Shown here: positions 58,735 to 64,000 of the stretch, in pieces
How positions within the stretch are numbered: position 1 is the first letter of the stretch
Layout: every line of letters begins with the position of its first letter
Assembly (NCBI GenBank): GCA_031216445.1
Contig: CM062218.1
Location: 21,489,501 to 21,553,500 of the forward strand
Source: Lateolabrax maculatus
Taxonomy: Eukaryota; Chordata; Actinopteri; Acropomatiformes; Lateolabracidae
Direction of reading: 5' to 3'
DNA length: 64,000 bases
Notes under the pieces: model-generated
What the model was told of the DNA's origin: nothing
Seen by the model: the letters and a program-made list of their open reading frames with translations, nothing else
The model's database searches: none
Translations under genes and position numbers: made by a program

Positions 58735-59000
58735 TGTGTAACGTGAGAACTGTCGCTCTAGTGACACCTACAGAACCCCTCAGCTCTACAGGGAGTTTGA
58801 GTGTCTTTGAACTCATCGTTTTGGTGTTGTAGCCCACAACTTTACTGTCTGGTTGAGTCCTACCACTATCATCCACCGCGCTCTTGGCAGCTGTATGCAA
58901 CTGTTTTCACCAAAAAAAGCTTTGATACACCCACTGCACACTGCTCGCCACCAAACAGCAAACAGATAAATGTAGCAGCCAGCTGGTGAACATGTCTAAC
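58735..59000 (+). repeat. Dispersed teleost repeat
   Basis: CTCTACAGGGAGTTTGAGTG, TTGAACTCATCGTTTTGGTG, CCTACCACTATCATCCACCG and GCTCTTGGCAGCTGTATGCA. It is related to the block at 16765-16995. Confidence 0.5.
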
Positions 59001-60540
59001 TTATGTAAACAAAAATACCACTTTCAGGGTATACCTTGAACCATATATATGTACAACACAGTGCCATCAGCCCAGCATACATATAATCAGAGGTGAATAT
59101 AAACTAGTAAATATTAGGCTTTGTTTTCAGCATCATTCACAAACACCCTTGTTGTTGTTCAGCATCACTTCAGACACTGAAGGGTCTGAAGACGTCTTTA
59201 GTCTCAAGACTCCTTGATGAACAGGACGCTCATTCTCATCGTATCACACTGAGTAGGTGACAGTGTAATTACAGCTACATGGCACTGAGTGGGCGAATGC
59301 TTAGAAAGTTTTTCTTTTCCGTGTCTTTCTGTTTCAAAGTGTGTATTGAGCCTCCCTGCCCCCCTACTGCACACCATGCTGAAGTGAAGTGAGCCAGTGA
59401 AAGATGCTGTGAGCACCATACTGGTATGCCCTGAGCCCCTGCTTCGATGCTGGAAATACTCCTCATCCGTCAACAGCTTTGAGCTCGGCTCAGTCTGTTG
59501 AAAAGCTGCACTGAGCCAAAAGAACAAATAAAAGCCATTCCTAGATATTTCCTAATGCCTGTGCAGACTGATTTGCTGGCTTCCAATGGCATACATTTGT
59601 ACGTCAGTCTCTTCATTATCAGTTGCTCAGTTGCAGAACACAGAATTTCTGTCTCCTAATTTACAAAGAAATGAGTGCAAATCAGGTTATGGCACAAAAA
59701 AGCTTTCTGAAAGAGCCCTGTACAAGCAAATGGCCCCTTAATCACTTATTGGCTTACTGCAAGTTGAAATTTGAAAAGTGGCTCTCCAAGTTTGGTACTC
59801 TTATGTCAAGTGCTCTTTAAAACTGGAGCTTTGGAACTCTGCTCTGAGAGTTTGAGATGAACAAGTTTCTACCCTGTTTCGTTATGTCCTGACACAACCT
59901 TAAAATATCAGGAACCATGATCAAAGCTTTTTTCTTTTTTTTTTTTTACGTTTTAAATTATTTTACCAAAATATTTTTTTGTTTTGTGATACATGTGTCT
60001 GGATGATGTGATATGTGTCTGCGTGAATATATCTGCAAAACAGTCAGTGGTTGGTTTTGTTACATGTATGTTACAATATGTTGAAATTAAAAGTTTCTAA
60101 CCTTGGAAACAGCAGTTGACAAAAAATAAAAATCCAAAACAATGTCCCCACAAGGTCGAGCTGTATCCTCATTTGAGTTTGAATTGTAGAACGTTCAAAT
60201 TTTAAGCATTTTACAGACTTTTCATCCATGTTTCCTAAGAACAAGACCTAGGGCAGAAACATGATCCACAAGGACGTGGACACAGACTGTTCAAGATACG
60301 CAAGAACAATTTCATGCATCGTTATGTTCCGAGGCCTGTACTACAAAGCAGGTTCAACATACCCAGGGTATCATTTCATTATCTGCCTTCTCACTTTCTG
60401 CAGGTATTTCCACCCCTGGAGCTGTAGATTCTGGATCTGTGATTGCCGGCCGTCTACTGCCCCCATGTTCCTGCTCCACACTCACTGCTGCAGTTGTTAT
60501 TATTATTAGTCTGATTTGTTGTCTCTCCTCCTGTTCTGTC
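59001..60540. other. Non-coding region
   Basis: No gene recognised. A 107-residue frame at 59204-59527 (minus strand) has no recognisable domain, splice context or codon pattern. Confidence 0.4.
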
Positions 60541-60812
60541 TCCCCTCTCCCCCTCTCTCCTCCCCTTTCAACCCAACTGGGTCGATGCAGATGGCCGCCC
60601 ACCCAGAGCCTGGTTCTGCTGGAGGTTTCTACCTGTTAAAAGGGAGTTTTTCCTCGCCACTGTCGCCAAGTGCTGCTCATGGTGGGAACTGTTGGGTCTC
60701 TGTAAATAATATTTTAAAGAGTATGGTCTAGACCTACTCTATGTGAAAGCGTCTTGAGATAACTTTTGCTATGATTTTAGCTATACAAATAGAATTTACT
60801 TAAATTGACTTG
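60541..60812 (+). mobile_element. Fish LINE/SINE 3'-end repeat, uninterrupted copy
   Basis: Matches 13378-13946 without the MITE: CAACCCAACTGGGTCGATGC, AAAGGGAGTTTTTCCTCGCC, TATGGTCTAGACCTACTC and CTATGTGAAAGCGTCTTGAG, ending CTTAAATTGACTTG. It provides the empty-site reference for the insertion at 13577. Confidence 0.55.
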
Positions 60813-61059
60813 GCTTCACAAAACCTAAAAACTGCAGTAATGCTAAGTGGTCACATGACGGTGGTTATCAACTTGGTAAATCAATCCAGGGTTTACTAAT
60901 CTAGCCATGAGCGTGCTAACATAACGGTGGGGTCTCTGTGTACATGTACATTTTATTTTCCACTTTTCTATGCAGTATAGATGATGTTGCTGAAACAAAA
61001 GTCAGAAAGTGTAACTGACATGATGATATACAGTCTTTAGAAGTTTATTATTTAACTTT

Positions 61060-61200
61060 TTCCCATGGTCTAGTGTTATTAAACTAAACAAAAATCACAA
61101 TGAATTGTAATATCGAATCGCAATACTTGTAGAAGTGACACCCAAGTATCGTGGAAGAATCAAACCGAGAGAAAAGTGTATCGTTCCGGCCCTACTGCCC
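61060..61200. repeat. Dispersed 'ATCGAATCGCAAT' repeat
   Basis: TAATATCGAATCGCAATAC, AAGTATCGTGGAAGAATC and GTGTATCGTTCCGGCCCTAC are in an order I know from many fish genomes. The class is not assigned. Confidence 0.4.
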
Positions 61201-61226
61201 ATCATTTGGGCACGAGTAGATCTGAC

Positions 61227-61264
<38 letters not shown>
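61227..61264. repeat. (TA)n microsatellite
   Basis: About 19 TA units with one interruption (tacata). Confidence 0.9.
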
Positions 61265-63904
61265 TTCTTCCAGCTGCAACACTGCTGATCTATGGAGCAA
61301 ATAAACTATAAATGTAAAAACGTAATTCAGTAATTGTGACTGCGTAATTTGTAATTCAGCCTGCTAACTGCAAGTGTTGCAGCTAGCGGGCGCTATGGCA
61401 TGAAACTACGAAAGGAAGCTGCGCCCTTTTGTTTGGGTTCACACAGCTCGCCAATTTGACGAAGCTCTAGCTGAACATAACAGCATGCGTTGCAATATTT
61501 ACAACACTTTGTCTCCTCTTCATTAGCCAAATTGTGTTCAGCTCTGTTTGCCTTGTCAGATCTTTCCATCACCGCTCCGTCACTGAGCTCCTGAAAAACT
61601 CCCGAGCCAGAAAGCGTGTTGTGTTACTATGACAACCAGCAACCGTGAGTTGTCATTAGCTGTGTCATAACTGCATATTTTCAGTTTTGTTTGGATGTCT
61701 GAAAACAACCTAAAATGTAGTTAATGTAGTTAATGTTTTTATAATATGATGAAATCATGTTAAAAGCCTCAAGTCAGAGCAGCTCTCTTATACAACCTAA
61801 CTGAAATGAAGCAAATTGCTATACATTTTTTGATATGACAATAAAAGAAGTGAATATTGATCGACAGTCCTTGACACATTCATGGGTGATCTCTGCTCAG
61901 CTACACACACATCACTGAGATTAAAGATTATGTTAAACATATCTTCATGTGAGATCCAAAGCAGTTACACTGGGCTTTTTATCTACATTTGTTGGTGCCT
62001 TGTGGGGTAGAGGATTGAATCTTACCTTTCCATTTATCTCATCAGCTTTTTGTGCTAATCCATTGTGTGAAACCACAGCACCTGTGGGAGTTGAGCAATT
62101 ATCATTGTGATGGCAAAGGGGGTCTCCTCCCTGTCACAGGTCTGAACGTGTTAACTCTCAGTAGGGAGCTGCTGCTTTGAATCCTGTATTATCTTTTATT
62201 CCAAAACAAAGGATTACATAAAAAAAAGCATTATGTCAGGTTGCTGTCAGTCTAATAGCATAACAAATTTTATTCGCTTATGCATTTAAAATAAATATCC
62301 CCTTGCTGCAGTAGCCTAGCAGTGAAAGATGCATGTGAAGGTGTACGTGATTAACTATTAAGTTATAGTCCAGCCTTTCCCCATGAGTGCCGGTAATAAA
62401 GGGGCCAAGATTAGCTGTGAAGGGATATCAGCAGCAGAGTGAGTTGAAATTTGGGAAATTATTATCATTAATTCATTATTAGTGCTTAATAAACTTTTCA
62501 TTTGTAAAAGAAAGAATGTGTTGTTTCTTCTTATTGGTGTTTCACATTACTAATCTTGTTTTCTGTTCGTTGAGTACACTTGCGTCATCATCTATGTGAC
62601 ATTTGTTTATGTCGTTGATACAGTGTAGAAAAGTACGCCAAAAGCAAGATAACTAAGCCCACACAACAGAGTCGACGTCACAGTGTACTCGGATGTAGGC
62701 ACGGTTTGCTGATGTGAAAGCCTCCATAATCTTGCTTTATATTTTTGTACTGAAAATTTAAAATTTTTGTGTTTTAAAAGTAATAATTGAAAGGGTAAAA
62801 ACATTTTTAAATATGTCACTAAATGTACTTGTTCTTTACCAACAAATATGAATCAGACATTAAACTAATTATTTTCCTCACCAGCAGTTATGACAGCACT
62901 TGGTGGAGGAGTTCTAACCTCCTCCTTGCTGACAGCAGGATCTATGCTCCGCAAACAGCAGACGGCCCCAGTTTATTTTCGTCCCATGTTTTCATTCAGT
63001 CGGGTTTAATTTTTCAATCAGTCCCTCCATTCTCAATGGAGCTTTGTATTGTCTTAGAGTAACAAGCTGCTGTTTGACATGCTGCCTGTCAACTTGACTG
63101 AAAGCAGCAGAAATGCTTTTGCCAGTCCGTTTTTTGGCAACGATGAGTGGGAGCTGCTCGTGTCTGGAGTCTGTGCCCCCCCCCCCCCACCTCCTGTTCT
63201 CTGAGCTCATCAGAAGTCAAATAGATTGAAAGAAAAGTCGTCGCTGCACTGATGATAACCAACGGCAAGTACTTACAGAATACTGTCCCAGTGAGTCTCA
63301 CTGTGCAGATAAAATGTGAGTTTATTTTGAGTATGTATTAATAATAATATTAATATTCTGATGGATATGTGCTGTACCTTTTTAGGGGATTGTGACTGCT
63401 TATGTACAATTTCTCAGACAGTGCACTCTTTAGGATTAGCCATCACATGATTCTGGGCATATTTGATGTTCTTCTGCGGCAGGAGGGACATCAGGTGGCA
63501 GGTGCTCATGAAGGGGTTACTCCCATGGCATTTGTCAAACTATAGAGGGATCAGAAAGCTGCCTGGTGTCTATGAGTTAATTAGTCTCCATGGGTTTTCA
63601 GTGGCTGCTCAGATACTGGGATGAGCCTCTTTGATGGGCTCAGGTCCTACTGAGGCCTGACCTTTGACTCGTTTCAGTCTACATTAGGTGGTACAATTAG
63701 TGTTCAAAGCTCTTGCTTGTGCTGTTTTATCCATCATTGTCCATTGAGGAGGGGAGTAAAAGTAATGGATTTTTTACATTGGAATAATTTTATACTCATT
63801 TAATTTCCCGGTATATTAGCAATCCGACTAAAGTGCAAAGTGTTGGATGATATATGGAAAATACTGAACATTTTGCCATCCTTAGAGCCTTACTACTAGT
63901 GGAA
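61265..63904. other. Non-coding region with a possible conserved element
   Basis: No gene recognised. About 62020-62480 is unique-looking and dense in AT-rich factor-like words (GCTAATCCATTGTG, GCAATTATCATTGTGATGG, GATTAACTATTAAG, CATTAATTCATTATTAG). A run of Cs lies at 63177-63188. Confidence 0.35.
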
Positions 63905-64000
63905 CTATAAATAAAAAGTTTGTCCTGAGGGATAGACTAGAGGAAAGGTTGTGGGATCCTAATAATCTACAGGGTTCATCGTCTGGGGAGCATGCAGGCA
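63905..64000 (+). repeat. Fragment of a dispersed repeat, cut by the window edge
   Basis: GTCCTGAGGGATAGACTAG, TTGTGGGATCCTAATAATC and GGTTCATCGTCTGGGGAGCA follow the family also present at 55735-55905. Confidence 0.4.

Noticed and set aside
59204..59527. 107-residue minus-strand frame
   Set aside because: No recognisable motif, no splice context, and an overlapping second frame; probably chance.
1..64000. tRNA, rRNA or other structural RNA genes
   Set aside because: No B-box-like GGTTCGAnTCC context or rRNA signature noticed on either strand; a covariance-model scan would be needed to exclude them.

Overview
The window looks like teleost (probably percomorph) nuclear DNA. Genes have short exons with GT-AG introns and polyadenylation signals. 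The repeats are families I recognise from fish genomes, and a TAC1 gene lies beside asparagine synthetase (ASNS), as it does in mammals. All calls come from reading the sequence and from remembered protein families; no search was run.

Layout. (1) 191-1870, + strand: the last five coding exons of an anillin-family gene, ending with its C-terminal PH domain. (2) 4302-14222, + strand: a complete 11-coding-exon ASNS gene (copy 1, 559 aa). (3) About 14.3-23.4 kb: a repeat-rich spacer with PIF/Harbinger-like, Tc1-like and hAT-like remnants. It includes the probable promoter and 5' untranslated exon of the next gene and two related modules with ATF4-C/EBP-type sites. (4) 23447-31161, + strand: a second complete ASNS gene (copy 2, 563 aa), closer to the vertebrate consensus. 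(5) 32872-37075, - strand: a complete five-coding-exon TAC1 (tachykinin precursor) gene with a TATA box. It encodes a substance P-like peptide and a neurokinin A / carassin-like peptide. (6) About 37.5-64 kb: about 26 kb upstream of TAC1 with no recognisable gene, holding dispersed repeats, microsatellites, a decayed LINE and a few unique stretches that could be regulatory.

The most notable feature is the tandem ASNS pair. The introns are largely unalignable, so the duplication is old. Yet exons 2-5, which encode the whole glutaminase half, are almost base-for-base identical, together with short intron flanks and one entire 92-bp intron. From exon 6 on, the copies diverge in both silent and coding sites. 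This is the pattern expected from recent gene conversion confined to the 5' half. Copy 1 keeps all frames but has changed several conserved positions late in the synthetase half and has lost the usual C-terminal tail. Each copy also has one GC-AG intron, at a different position.

Functionally, ASNS makes asparagine from aspartate, glutamine and ATP and is a classic target of the amino-acid response. TAC1 makes amidated neuropeptides. The anillin-like gene is a cytokinesis scaffold. They appear to be syntenic neighbours, not parts of one pathway.
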